Below, in pieces: positions 32,080-39,241 of a stretch of 39,241 nucleotides of DNA. This stretch comes from Halalkalibacter oceani (lineage in GTDB: Bacteria; Bacillota; Bacilli; Bacillales; Bacillaceae_D). The notes under the pieces are model-generated. The model made no database searches. It was not told the origin of the DNA and saw nothing but the letters and a program-made list of their open reading frames with translations. The DNA lies in contig NZ_JAMBOL010000031.1 in NCBI RefSeq assembly GCF_023715605.1, positions 1 to 39,241 of the forward strand. Direction: 5' to 3'. Both the position numbers and the translations under genes were made by a program. How positions within the stretch are numbered: the stretch's first letter is position 1; each line of letters opens with the position of its first letter.

Positions 32080-32124
32080 AAAGCCCGGGCCAAAAGGTGA
32101 AAGCAACCTTTTGGCCCGGGCTTT
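32080..32124. terminator. Bidirectional terminator between lipoprotein and collagen-like genes
   Basis: A perfect 19-bp stem (32080-32098 with 32106-32124) centred on GCCCGGGC and a 7-base loop. It has short T tracts in both directions and serves two convergent genes. Confidence 0.88.
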
Positions 32125-32170
32125 GCGTGCCGGAGCCACTGCAATCGTTTTTCAGTATCCTTTTTTATCG

Positions 32171-33529
32171 TTAGCGGCTATCCTGAATCGAAGCAGAGCT
32201 GTTATTGGCTGACAGCTCAGTTAACGGATCGTATGGTGGACCGGCGATCGTCCCTGCAAGCAAAGCAAGGTCGACTGCATTTTCAGGACTTCCCCACGAA
32301 TTACCGGAAAATACAAAGACAGCTCTATCGACGACAAATCCTCTCGTATTATAGACAATATTGTTGATGATGTGACCGGTCGTATTTGGATTTAAATACG
32401 AAGGCTGGCGCAACGAGTAAAAAATATTATTATCGACTAATAGATTAGTTACATTATTGGCCTGAGTCACAAAGCCGCGATTGACTACCCAATCCGTTGA
32501 CGGTCCTTCCTGGGGCGGACCATATATTGTATTGCCCGAAATGCGGTGATTACTCCCTCCAATTTGAATAAACTCCCGTGGATATGGCACATCACTTGTC
32601 ATTGTAAACCCCTCAATCGTAACACCAGTCCCAGTGACGACAAAGGGGATAGCATTGGCCTGCAACTGAATGACAGCGCCGGGGTATCCCCGCAATGTAA
32701 CCCCTTGCTTATTAATATTCACCGTTGTAGTAATCGGATAAGTCCCGATTAGTACATGAACGACTCCAGTTGGTGACACAGCAGCAAGCCCCTCCTGTAT
32801 TGTTCCAAAGGGATTAGCCTGAGTACCGTCTCCCCCGGTTGAGCCAGATTGCACATAAACTTTAAATGGATTTGGCCCTATTCCACCAGTGGCTCCCGTA
32901 GCACCTCTCGGACCAGTAGCTCCCGTCGGACCGGCCGGACCTCCAGCTGGACCTGTGGGACCAGTGATACCGGGTTCTCCAGTGGCTCCTCTTGGACCAG
33001 ACGGCCCCATCGCTCCTGTCGGGCCTGCGGGGCCTGTAGGTCCCACGAGTCCTTCCGATGCCACGACCAGCAAAGCAACATCATCAACGATCACAGCCGG
33101 ACTGCCTGCCTGTGGCAGCTTATTTATTAAAATAAGCGCTTGCGTTGTTCCTAAAGGGGCAGCTGACGTCGTCTGATATTCTTCTATCCAATTCTCTTCC
33201 TGAACGTTTGGCAGACGGTTTACCGGCAGGTTCGTAATAAGACCATATCCCAAAAAGGTAAAAGAAGCATCATAATAAGCAACCGTTAGTGAAATAGGTG
33301 GTGACGGTGAGTTCCCCTCTTTGCCCAGAGAAACGAGAATCTCATAAGATTCTCCGGCAATGGCAGGGACATACTGAGTAATAAACGAATTGACATTCCC
33401 GCCTGCTAGTTGGGCCGCGTAGCTTCCTGAATGAGAGGCAGCTGTTGTCCGAATACTGTTAACAAATAACCACGGGGCAAAACCACCTATTTCAAAGCTG
33501 CCATTCTGAACAGCATTATTAATCGACAT
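32171..33529 (-). CDS. Collagen-like spore/exosporium surface protein with beta-helix domain
   Basis: A 452-aa protein in three parts. Residues 1-155 form an NTTRR-like beta-sandwich ([16 protein letters not shown] ...; [10 protein letters not shown]). Residues 163-220 are about 19 collagen-type Gly-X-Y triplets (GPT, GPA, GAT, GPR), interrupted once at GPAGGPAG. Residues 223-425 look like a right-handed parallel beta-helix ([41 protein letters not shown]). There is no N-terminal signal peptide, which fits deposition on the spore surface by the mother cell, as with BclA-like proteins. The beta-helix suggests glycan binding or trimeric tip formation. AAGGAG precedes the ATG. Confidence 0.85.
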   Translation of the reverse strand: MSINNAVQNGSFEIGGFAPWLFVNSIRTTAASHSGSYAAQLAGGNVNSFITQYVPAIAGESYEILVSLGKEGNSPSPPISLTVAYYDASFTFLGYGLITNLPVNRLPNVQEENWIEEYQTTSAAPLGTTQALILINKLPQAGSPAVIVDDVALLVVASEGLVGPTGPAGPTGAMGPSGPRGATGEPGITGPTGPAGGPAGPTGATGPRGATGATGGIGPNPFKVYVQSGSTGGDGTQANPFGTIQEGLAAVSPTGVVHVLIGTYPITTTVNINKQGVTLRGYPGAVIQLQANAIPFVVTGTGVTIEGFTMTSDVPYPREFIQIGGSNHRISGNTIYGPPQEGPSTDWVVNRGFVTQANNVTNLLVDNNIFYSLRQPSYLNPNTTGHIINNIVYNTRGFVVDRAVFVFSGNSWGSPENAVDLALLAGTIAGPPYDPLTELSANNSSASIQDSR

Positions 33530-33652
33530 TCACTCACTCCTTTCCTAATTAAGCATGTCTTCATCCTTTCTATTTAGAATCGAACGTGCTTACGATACGG
33601 TATTAATTTCCGACCCGTTTCGCTACGCCATTTGTCCTGCTCCTTTTAAGGT

Positions 33653-33684
33653 AAAGAGGCTGTCCCGAGTGGGACAGCCTCTTT
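33653..33684 (-). terminator. Terminator of htpG
   Basis: AAAGAGGCTGTCCC (33653-33666) pairs with GGGACAGCCTCTTT (33671-33684) around a GAGT loop. The stem overlaps the htpG stop codon by two bases. Confidence 0.8.
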
Positions 33685-35563
33685 ATGCCATCACTTTGCA
33701 CATATTATTCGTAAATTCAACGGGATCTTCAATTGGCAAGCCTTCGATCAACAGTGCCTGGTTGTATAATAAGTTTGTGTACAGCTCAAGCTTCTCTTTA
33801 TCTTGTTCGTAGGCTTCTTTTAAGGTAGGGAAAATGTCATGGTCTCCGTTGATTTCGAGAACCTTCTCCGCCTTTACATTCGGATTGTCCGGCATCGCCT
33901 GAAGCACCTTTTCCATCTCAATGGATAATTCTCCTTCTGCTGTGAGACAGACCGGATGAGAGCGGAGGCGCTTCGATAGTCTGACATCTTTCACTTTATC
34001 GCCAAGCGTCTGTTTCATATGTTCAAATAAGGCTTTATGCTCCTCCTGCTCGGCTTCTGTTTTCGCTTGCTCCTCTGCATCCTCCAATCCGAGATCACCG
34101 CTCGAAACCGATTTGAACTGCTTATCTTTATAGGAAGCTAACGCTTTGATCGCAAATTCATCGACGTCATCGGTAAAATATAGAATATCAAAGCCTTTCT
34201 CCGCAACAAGCTCGGTTTGCGGCAGCTTTTCAATCCGATGATGTGACGCTCCCGTAGCATAATAGATGTACTTTTGCTCTTCCGGCATCTTTTCGATATA
34301 CTCATCCAGACTGATTAGCTTCTTCTCTTTGCCGGAATAGAACAGCAGGAGATCCTGAAGCTCCTCTTTATGCTGGCCGAAATCACTATAGACGCTATAC
34401 TTCAGCTGTCTGCCAAATGATTCATAAAATGTTTCATACTTTTCCCGTTCATTTTTCAGCAAACCTTTGAGCTGACTTTTGATTTTACTCGTAATATTTT
34501 TCGCGATCATCTTCAGCTGACGATCATGCTGGAGCATTTCTCTGGAAATATTGAGCGACAAATCTTCAGAATCAACCATTCCCTTAACAAAGCTGAAATA
34601 GTCCGGCAGAAGATCGGCGCATTTTTCCATGATCAGCACGCCGTTGGAATAAAGCTCAAGGCCCTTTTCATATTCCTTCGTATAAAAGTCGAACGGCGTC
34701 CGTTCCGGAATAAAGAGAATCGCGTTATAGCGCAATGTCCCATCCACGCTAATATGAATATGCTTCACCGGCTTATCAAAGCCATAACGCTTCTCGTGGT
34801 AGAAATTTTCGTAGTCTTCATCCGTTAACTCGCTTTTGTTTTTCTTCCAGATCGGAACCATGCTGTTAATCGTCTGTTCCTCGGTTACTTCCTCTAATTC
34901 CTCTTCTTTATCCGCTTTCGGCTTCTGTACAGTGACATCCATTTTAATCGGGTAGCGAATGAAATCGGAATATTTTTTGATGATCGCTTGTAAACGATAC
35001 GTTTCCAAATATTCATCAAAATTATCATCCTCGGTGTTTTCCTTGATTTTTAAAATGATTTCCGTGCCGACCGTCTCTTTTTCGCACGGTTCGATCGTAT
35101 AGCCGTCCGCTCCATTTGATTCCCACTTAAAGCCTTGTTCACTGCCAAGCTGCTTCGTCTTTACCGTTACCGCATCAGCCACCATAAAAGCGGAATAAAA
35201 ACCAACACCGAATTGTCCGATAATATCGTGACCATCCTTGATTTCATTTTCCTTCTTAAAAGCGAGCGAACCGCTTTTCGCGATCGTTCCAAGGTTCTGC
35301 TCCAGCTCTTCTGCCGACATCCCGATGCCTGTATCGGTAATCGTCAGCAGCCGCTTCTCCTTATCAGCGCTGACCTTTATGTAATAATCCTCTTGATTGA
35401 AGCTCAGCTCCTCATCCGTCAGCGCTTTATAATAAAGCTTGTCAATCGCGTCGCTGGCATTCGAGATCAGCTCTCTCAAAAAGATCTCCTTTTGCGTGTA
35501 AATTGAATTAATCATCATTTCCAACAATCGTTTCGATTCCGCCTGAAACTGCTTTTTCTCCAT
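33683..35563 (-). CDS. htpG: Molecular chaperone HtpG (bacterial Hsp90)
   Basis: A 626-aa Hsp90, the same length as B. subtilis HtpG. The N-terminal ATPase (GHKL) domain shows [26 protein letters not shown], and [13 protein letters not shown]. The middle domain has [15 protein letters not shown] with LYSNGVLI and the segment [21 protein letters not shown]. The C-terminal dimerisation domain follows. The ATG at 35563 has GGAAGGAG in front; a longer in-frame extension runs through the CIRCE operator and is rejected. It is controlled by a promoter with CIRCE just downstream, so it should be in the HrcA regulon, unlike B. subtilis htpG. Confidence 0.96.
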   Translation of the reverse strand: MEKKQFQAESKRLLEMMINSIYTQKEIFLRELISNASDAIDKLYYKALTDEELSFNQEDYYIKVSADKEKRLLTITDTGIGMSAEELEQNLGTIAKSGSLAFKKENEIKDGHDIIGQFGVGFYSAFMVADAVTVKTKQLGSEQGFKWESNGADGYTIEPCEKETVGTEIILKIKENTEDDNFDEYLETYRLQAIIKKYSDFIRYPIKMDVTVQKPKADKEEELEEVTEEQTINSMVPIWKKNKSELTDEDYENFYHEKRYGFDKPVKHIHISVDGTLRYNAILFIPERTPFDFYTKEYEKGLELYSNGVLIMEKCADLLPDYFSFVKGMVDSEDLSLNISREMLQHDRQLKMIAKNITSKIKSQLKGLLKNEREKYETFYESFGRQLKYSVYSDFGQHKEELQDLLLFYSGKEKKLISLDEYIEKMPEEQKYIYYATGASHHRIEKLPQTELVAEKGFDILYFTDDVDEFAIKALASYKDKQFKSVSSGDLGLEDAEEQAKTEAEQEEHKALFEHMKQTLGDKVKDVRLSKRLRSHPVCLTAEGELSIEMEKVLQAMPDNPNVKAEKVLEINGDHDIFPTLKEAYEQDKEKLELYTNLLYNQALLIEGLPIEDPVEFTNNMCKVMA

Positions 35564-35592
35564 ACAACAATCTCCTTCCTCTGCTTCTTTTG

Positions 35593-35619
35593 TTAGCACT
35601 CGTTTACCCGGAGTGCTAA
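35593..35619. promoter_or_regulatory. CIRCE operator (HrcA) of htpG
   Basis: TTAGCACTC-N9-GAGTGCTAA is a perfect CIRCE element, placed in the 5' leader a few bases after the expected transcription start. Confidence 0.96.
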
Positions 35620-35629
35620 TCTTACTTAT

Positions 35630-35657
35630 ATTGTATGGAACCTCCAGCACATGTCAA
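35630..35657 (-). promoter_or_regulatory. Sigma-A promoter of htpG
   Basis: -35 TTGACA (35657-35652), 16-base spacer, -10 TACAAT (35635-35630), immediately upstream of CIRCE. Confidence 0.8.
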
Positions 35658-35689
35658 TCCAATACGATTGTTTTTCTTGAAAAAATAAA

Positions 35690-35735
35690 CGAGCTTGCAC
35701 AAAAAGGGGGAAAGGCCCCCCTTTTCTCAAGCTCG
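35690..35735 (-). terminator. Terminator of the 2HCT-dehydrogenase-gntR operon
   Basis: CGAGCTTG (35690-35697) / CAAGCTCG (35728-35735) enclose an inner AAAAGGGGG / CCCCCTTTT stem; on the minus strand GTTTATTTTTT follows. Confidence 0.88.
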
Positions 35736-35764
35736 AAGCGATTGCGTGATCTATATTTTATGAA

Positions 35765-36445
35765 CTAACTCTGATCGGCTAATTTAGACTGCAACTCTTT
35801 CACGGTATCCATCCCTGAGCGCTGGACATGCATTCTCATCGCATTTCCCGCGCCTTCCGAATCGCCCGCCTCTATTCGTTCATAAATAAATGTGTGCTCC
35901 TTTAATGATAAATAACATTGTTCCTCGGGATAAAAGCGCAGCACGAGAGAACGCGTATTTAATTGCTGGATCATCATGCTTACCCGCTTATAACCCGACA
36001 TTCCATGGATAAAATCATGAAAGCCCTCTGATTTACGGATGAACCGTTCAAGATCCTCTTTTTCCAGAGCAGCCTCCGCATGAATGAGAAACTGGCGAAG
36101 CTTCGCTAATGACGCTTGATCAAAAAACGGCGTTGCCTGGGCGCACGAGATCCCTTCAAGAACCGACCGTAAATAGTACGTTTCCTGGACGTATTCAATC
36201 GTAATGTTTCCAACGAATGCTCCTTTATAAGGAACAGAATAGACAAGACCTTCCGCTTCAAGAATCTTCAATGACTCACGCAACGGAATTTTGCTCACAC
36301 CAAGCTGCTTGCTGATGCTGTCCTGATTAATTCTTTCATTAGGTTTTACTTGCTGGAGAATGATCATATTTCTTAGCTTCAGGGCGATTTTCTCTGCCTG
36401 GGTTAATCTTTTGGCTTCTCCCATCTCCACGTTTTGTTGCTCCAC
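35765..36445 (-). CDS. GntR-family regulator, FCD subgroup, copy 2
   Basis: A 226-aa transcription factor: winged HTH at about 12-80 (INQDSISKQLGVSKIPLRESLKIL) and a helical FCD ligand domain (about 90-215, with FHDFIHGM and AMRMHVQRS). The GTG start overlaps the dehydrogenase stop by one base (TAGTG), implying translational coupling; there is no strong Shine-Dalgarno site of its own. As the last gene of the transporter-dehydrogenase operon it most likely controls that operon through the palindrome ATCGTATACGAT at 38971-38982 and its partner at 39033-39044, with a di- or tricarboxylate as likely effector. Confidence 0.9.
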   Translation of the reverse strand: MEQQNVEMGEAKRLTQAEKIALKLRNMIILQQVKPNERINQDSISKQLGVSKIPLRESLKILEAEGLVYSVPYKGAFVGNITIEYVQETYYLRSVLEGISCAQATPFFDQASLAKLRQFLIHAEAALEKEDLERFIRKSEGFHDFIHGMSGYKRVSMMIQQLNTRSLVLRFYPEEQCYLSLKEHTFIYERIEAGDSEGAGNAMRMHVQRSGMDTVKELQSKLADQS

Positions 36446-37542
36446 TATACGCTGATTTTCTCCATTTGACTAACTACCGCATGACCAAAGTCGGCAGTCG
36501 TATACGTCCCGCCCAGATCACTTGTCTGAATGCCTTGACCCAATGTCGCTGCCACTGCCTTTTCAATGAGACGTGCCGCTTCCCTCGCTTCCTGATGCTG
36601 ATGCTGATCAGCAAGCCATTTCAGCATCATCGATCCGGACAGGATAGTGGCGACCGGGTTGGCGATCCCTTTTCCAGCTATCGTCGGAGCCGATCCGTGG
36701 GCCGGCTGGAACATGGCATGACGGTAGCCGATATCACCGGATGGAGCCATACCCATGCCTCCGACCAAAGCGGCAGCCAAATCAGATAAAATATCACCAA
36801 ACATGTTTTCCGAGACAATCACATCATAATGCTGCGGCTTTTGCACCATCCACAGTGTCATCGCATCCATATAAGCATAATCCTTTCCAACCGCACCCTC
36901 GTATTTCTCAGCGATTTCATCATAGACCTTCCGGAAAAAGGCTAACGATTTGAACACATTGCTTTTGTCGCAGCAGGTTACGATTTTTTTGCCGTCAAGC
37001 ACCCGTCCCTGGCGCTTTTCTGCGAGTTGAAACGCATAGTCGGTAATTTTTTCTGTTCCTTTGCGGCTAATCATCATCGTATCGGCCACCACTTCATTGA
37101 CGATCTCGCTCCCGCCTCTAAAAGAAGAGAATAACCCTTCTGTATTCTCCCTGACAATGACAAAGTCGATATCCTGCTTATTCTCAAGCGGCGTCTTCAC
37201 CCCTGGATATAATCTAATCGGTCGGACCCCGGCAAAGAGATCCAGCTCGAACCGCAGACGCAGAATAACCTGTCCTTGCACCTCCGTACCATCCTTTTCC
37301 ACGACCTCCGGAATGCCCATGCTTCCGAGAAAGATCGCGTGACTTTCCTGGCAAGCCTTATAAGATGAATCAGGAAAAACGTTTCCTGTTTTTACATAAT
37401 GTCCGGCTCCGGCATCAAAATGCTGAAAATCAAGGGTAAAGCCTGAAACAATCTTTTCTGCCGCTTTCATGACTTTTATGCCTTCCTTTACGATTTCCGG
37501 TCCAATTCCATCTCCTGGCAACGTCGTAATTTGAAAATTCAT
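36445..37542 (-). CDS. Beta-decarboxylating dehydrogenase (isocitrate/isopropylmalate/tartrate-malate type)
   Basis: A 365-aa enzyme of the NAD(P)-dependent 2-hydroxyacid oxidative decarboxylase family. It has [10 protein letters not shown] (8-17), substrate arginines in [14 protein letters not shown] (Arg95, Arg107) and [10 protein letters not shown] (Arg131), catalytic Lys193 in CDKSNVFK, and metal ligands in MDAMT (Asp226) and FGDILSD (Asp250, Asp254). [10 protein letters not shown] is not the motif of true 3-isopropylmalate or isocitrate dehydrogenases; malate, tartrate or a homologous hydroxy-diacid fits better. There is no leu gene near. It lies directly downstream of a 2-hydroxycarboxylate transporter, so it probably oxidises the imported substrate. 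Confidence 0.88.
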   Translation of the reverse strand: MNFQITTLPGDGIGPEIVKEGIKVMKAAEKIVSGFTLDFQHFDAGAGHYVKTGNVFPDSSYKACQESHAIFLGSMGIPEVVEKDGTEVQGQVILRLRFELDLFAGVRPIRLYPGVKTPLENKQDIDFVIVRENTEGLFSSFRGGSEIVNEVVADTMMISRKGTEKITDYAFQLAEKRQGRVLDGKKIVTCCDKSNVFKSLAFFRKVYDEIAEKYEGAVGKDYAYMDAMTLWMVQKPQHYDVIVSENMFGDILSDLAAALVGGMGMAPSGDIGYRHAMFQPAHGSAPTIAGKGIANPVATILSGSMMLKWLADQHQHQEAREAARLIEKAVAATLGQGIQTSDLGGTYTTADFGHAVVSQMEKISV

Positions 37543-37578
37543 TCCATCATCCCTTTTCTTGTAGTCTTGTTTTCCCTT

Positions 37579-38889
37579 TTATAAAAACAGAGGAGCGAGT
37601 ATCGACATAATGAGTAAAATGATCACTCCTCCCAGCCGGGAAGAAATTTGCGAAAATGGCATAAGCTTCAGTCTTTCACTCGCTCCAAGAACAGCCGCAT
37701 CCCCTGAACCGCCAACATCAGCCATACAAAGCCCGGCGGCGATAGCTGATTCGACAAAGTACATCGCAACAAGCCAGCCAAAAATCCCCGCCCCAAATGA
37801 AGCAAGCAAAACGGTTAACGCTGTCAGTCCTAAATAAGCAGGATTCGTTACAACCTCGATAATTTGGTGCATGTCAATCAAACCAATGCTCGTTGCCACG
37901 AGCATACAAGGCAGGAGCATCTTCGAGACGAAATCAAACCAGTCACCGGCAGCGTCTTCGATCACAGTCGGAGTAATATTTAAAATTTTCACGAGCGCAG
38001 TCGCAATAATCATCCAGGCATAAGCATGAATACTAGGGAACAGCATCGCAATGAAGTAACCAAAAATGTATAAAGCTCCGGACATCATCAGTCCAACGGC
38101 CAGATTGGAGTAAGTCGTCGTCTCCTTGCTTTCAGCTGCGCGCAATGGCTCGGCAGCCTCATTTTTCTTGGCATTGCGAAGAATTTCTCCTTCTCCTGAA
38201 AATCCTTTTATAAACATATTTTTGTTCTTTTTGCCGAGACCATTTAAAATAGACGCAACGAAGATACATAGAACATTCGCAACCATAATTGCCGGGACGA
38301 GCATCGATAAATATTCAGCCGGATCCCCTCCGGCTCCGGAAGCATAAATTTCCGACATTGGAACAGCCCCCGCGCCGATGCCGCCGCCCATGATCGGGGC
38401 GATAACAAAGAGAATCGCTTCTTTATAGCCAAATCCCGTTACATGGCCGACCAGCCCACCGACGACAAAAGTCAGCACCACGCCGGCTAGTAATGGAATA
38501 AAAAAACGTATCCCCGCTTTCACTAAAATTTGCCGGTCCATGCTCAGCAAGCTGCCGACAATTAAGGCGGCAATAAACAAATCAATAAAACCATATCCAT
38601 TATAAAAATCCGCTACAATCTCAACTCCACTCTGAGGGAAAAGTCCCCAGTACACAAAAACAGCTGGTACAATAATACAAAGCAGTGACGGTCCGCCAAA
38701 TGTGCGGAAAACCGGGATTTTCTCCCCCAGCCAAATAAACAGCCCGCCAATCACCATTGGAATGACGAAGCCGATAAGCATGTTATTCGGCAATATTTCC
38801 AAATACACACCGCCCATCACAACGACAAAAACAATCGCAAAAACAGCCGGATTCATCCCGGCAATCAGACGCCTTCCCCCGCTTTCCAT
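37579..38889 (-). CDS. 2-hydroxycarboxylate transporter (2HCT family; CitS/CimH/MaeN-like)
   Basis: A 436-aa membrane protein with about 11 segments in two inverted halves. Both reentrant-loop signatures of the 2HCT family are present: IMGGGIGAGAVPMSEIYA (about 167-183) and DVGGSGDAAVLGASERLKLM (391-410), with the substrate-binding Arg in SSRLGG (about 419). Characterised members carry citrate or malate by cation symport or precursor/product exchange. AAGGAGG precedes the ATG. It is the first gene of an operon with a beta-decarboxylating dehydrogenase and a GntR regulator, and its leader carries a near-perfect cre site. Confidence 0.93.
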   Translation of the reverse strand: MESGGRRLIAGMNPAVFAIVFVVVMGGVYLEILPNNMLIGFVIPMVIGGLFIWLGEKIPVFRTFGGPSLLCIIVPAVFVYWGLFPQSGVEIVADFYNGYGFIDLFIAALIVGSLLSMDRQILVKAGIRFFIPLLAGVVLTFVVGGLVGHVTGFGYKEAILFVIAPIMGGGIGAGAVPMSEIYASGAGGDPAEYLSMLVPAIMVANVLCIFVASILNGLGKKNKNMFIKGFSGEGEILRNAKKNEAAEPLRAAESKETTTYSNLAVGLMMSGALYIFGYFIAMLFPSIHAYAWMIIATALVKILNITPTVIEDAAGDWFDFVSKMLLPCMLVATSIGLIDMHQIIEVVTNPAYLGLTALTVLLASFGAGIFGWLVAMYFVESAIAAGLCMADVGGSGDAAVLGASERLKLMPFSQISSRLGGVIILLIMSILAPLFL

Positions 38890-38927
38890 CTCACAACCTC
38901 CTTAATGAAATGATTCTCACCCTCCAA

Positions 38928-38941
38928 TGTAAGCGCATTCA
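38928..38941. promoter_or_regulatory. cre site (CcpA) in the 2HCT operon leader
   Basis: TGTAAGCGCATTCA matches the cre consensus at 13 of 14 positions, about 40 bases before the 2HCT start codon. Confidence 0.7.
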
Positions 38942-38970
38942 TTTTATCGCCAGCCTCACCTCCCTGGATC

Positions 38971-38982
38971 ATCGTATACGAT
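38971..38982. promoter_or_regulatory. Putative GntR operator 1 of the 2HCT operon
   Basis: The perfect palindrome ATCGTATACGAT overlaps a candidate -10 TACAAT (38986-38981 on the minus strand), where a bound repressor would block polymerase. No good -35 is visible. Confidence 0.6.
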
Positions 38983-39032
38983 TGTAAATTAAATCCAGCC
39001 AAACAAAGCAAATCCTAACCGTAAAGCTATAA

Positions 39033-39044
39033 AAAGTATACGAT
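39033..39044. promoter_or_regulatory. Putative GntR operator 2 of the 2HCT operon
   Basis: AAAGTATACGAT shares 10 of 12 bases with operator 1, including the right half. The centres are 62 bases apart, close to six helical turns. Confidence 0.45.
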
Positions 39045-39154
39045 TTGCCATTCTCAGCTATGACATATATTTTTCTTAAATCTAGCATGAGGCGATTTAT
39101 CCCCTATTTCTCGCAAATCGAGTAGGAGGGGGCGACTAACCCCCGACCTCTCAC

Positions 39155-39186
39155 ACCACCGTACGTACGGATCCGTATACGGCGGT
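39155..39186 (-). ncRNA. Group II intron domain V
   Basis: ACCGCCGTA pairs with TACGGTGGT, a two-base CG bulge sits on the 3' side, and an upper TACG/CGTA stem closes a GATC tetraloop. This is the domain V layout, with CGC in place of AGC as in class C introns. Confidence 0.8.
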
Positions 39187-39191
39187 TTCAG

Positions 39192-39241
39192 TTAAGTCTG
39201 ACGAAGGGTTTCATAACGTTCCAGTACGCTCTTGAGCCCTT
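39192..39241 (-). CDS. Group II intron reverse transcriptase/maturase, C-terminal end (partial)
   Basis: The last 15 codons read GLKSVLERYETLRQT and a TAA at 39194-39192, then domain V follows within six bases of the stop. The LERYETLRQ ending is like that of class C intron-encoded proteins. The rest of the gene is outside the window, so activity cannot be judged. Confidence 0.65.
   Translation of the reverse strand, partial: GLKSVLERYETLRQT

Larger units (their letters stand above)
39122..39241 (-). mobile_element. 3' end of a group IIC intron (continues past the window)
   Basis: On the minus strand the reverse transcriptase reading frame ends at 39192, followed by domain V (39186-39155) and a GGGGG/CCCCC domain VI hairpin. 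The intron probably ends at ...CCTAC (39122). The CGC triad in domain V is the class C form. The 5' part and 5' exon lie beyond 39241. Confidence 0.8.

Noticed and set aside
32889-33176. Plus-strand Gly/Pro/Val-rich frame opposite the collagen-like gene
   Set aside because: It is the antisense shadow of the Gly-X-Y repeats and has no ribosome binding site.
35564-35650. 29-residue N-terminal extension of HtpG
   Set aside because: It is read across the CIRCE operator and the -10 region; the ATG at 35563 matches the family N-terminus.
1-39241. tRNA, rRNA or CRISPR arrays
   Set aside because: No cloverleaf with conserved T-loop, rRNA segment or regularly spaced repeat was recognised on either strand.

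Overview
The window reads as chromosome of an endospore-forming member of the Bacillaceae, most likely a haloalkaliphilic or moderately halophilic one. Supporting signs are Firmicute-type Shine-Dalgarno sites on nearly every gene, a B. subtilis-style treP-treC-treR operon with TTGTATATACAA operators, CcpA (cre) sites, a CIRCE/HrcA operator, spore-type proteins (SpoVB/YkvU-like flippase, LysM-M14 peptidase, collagen-like surface protein) and a very acidic linker behind the lipobox of TctC. No species is asserted. Most genes lie on the minus strand; the plus-strand genes are an aldehyde dehydrogenase/DUF779 pair, a 25-aa microprotein, a sigma-54-type activator and a 47-aa lipoprotein.

Layout. 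1-2300: a frameshifted remnant, a carbon-nitrogen hydrolase and a DUF1835 protein. 2315-3712: glutamate dehydrogenase. 3886-9442: a five-gene operon (tctC-tctB-tctA, class III CoA-transferase, crotonase) with a sigma-A promoter and two cre sites in its leader, consistent with catabolite-repressed uptake and CoA activation of a carboxylate. 9678-13437: ABC-F ATPase, nitric oxide synthase and glutathione peroxidase. 13512-17515: trehalose operon. 17581-20388: flippase and LysM-M14 peptidase. 21247-23676: aldehyde dehydrogenase, DUF779 and the microprotein. 23745-29849: two beta-hydroxyacid dehydrogenases on either side of a GntR/FCD regulator, then a large activator fusing a substrate-binding-protein fold to a sigma-54 AAA+ module. 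29974-33529: NSS symporter, small lipoprotein, collagen-like protein. 33683-35657: htpG under a perfect CIRCE. 35765-39044: a 2HCT transporter, a beta-decarboxylating dehydrogenase and a GntR/FCD regulator in one operon with a palindromic operator pair and a cre. From 39122 the right edge is the 3' end of a group IIC intron.

The metabolic theme is carbon scavenging: two independent carboxylate transport operons, each with its own catabolic enzymes and a cre site, plus trehalose, amino-acid and aldehyde metabolism.

The most unusual signal lies between genes. A roughly 130-175 bp structured element occurs about six times (2095, 11624, 18981, 20437, 22786, 31390). Four copies are flanked by perfect direct repeats of 7-11 bp that differ from site to site, and two flank pairs match over 11 bp. 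The ends are imperfect inverted repeats, and diverged copies keep the same stems through compensatory base changes. This looks like a MITE-like mobile element with a conserved nucleic-acid fold. One copy is itself split by a second, 476-bp insertion carrying two inverted copies of another repeat.
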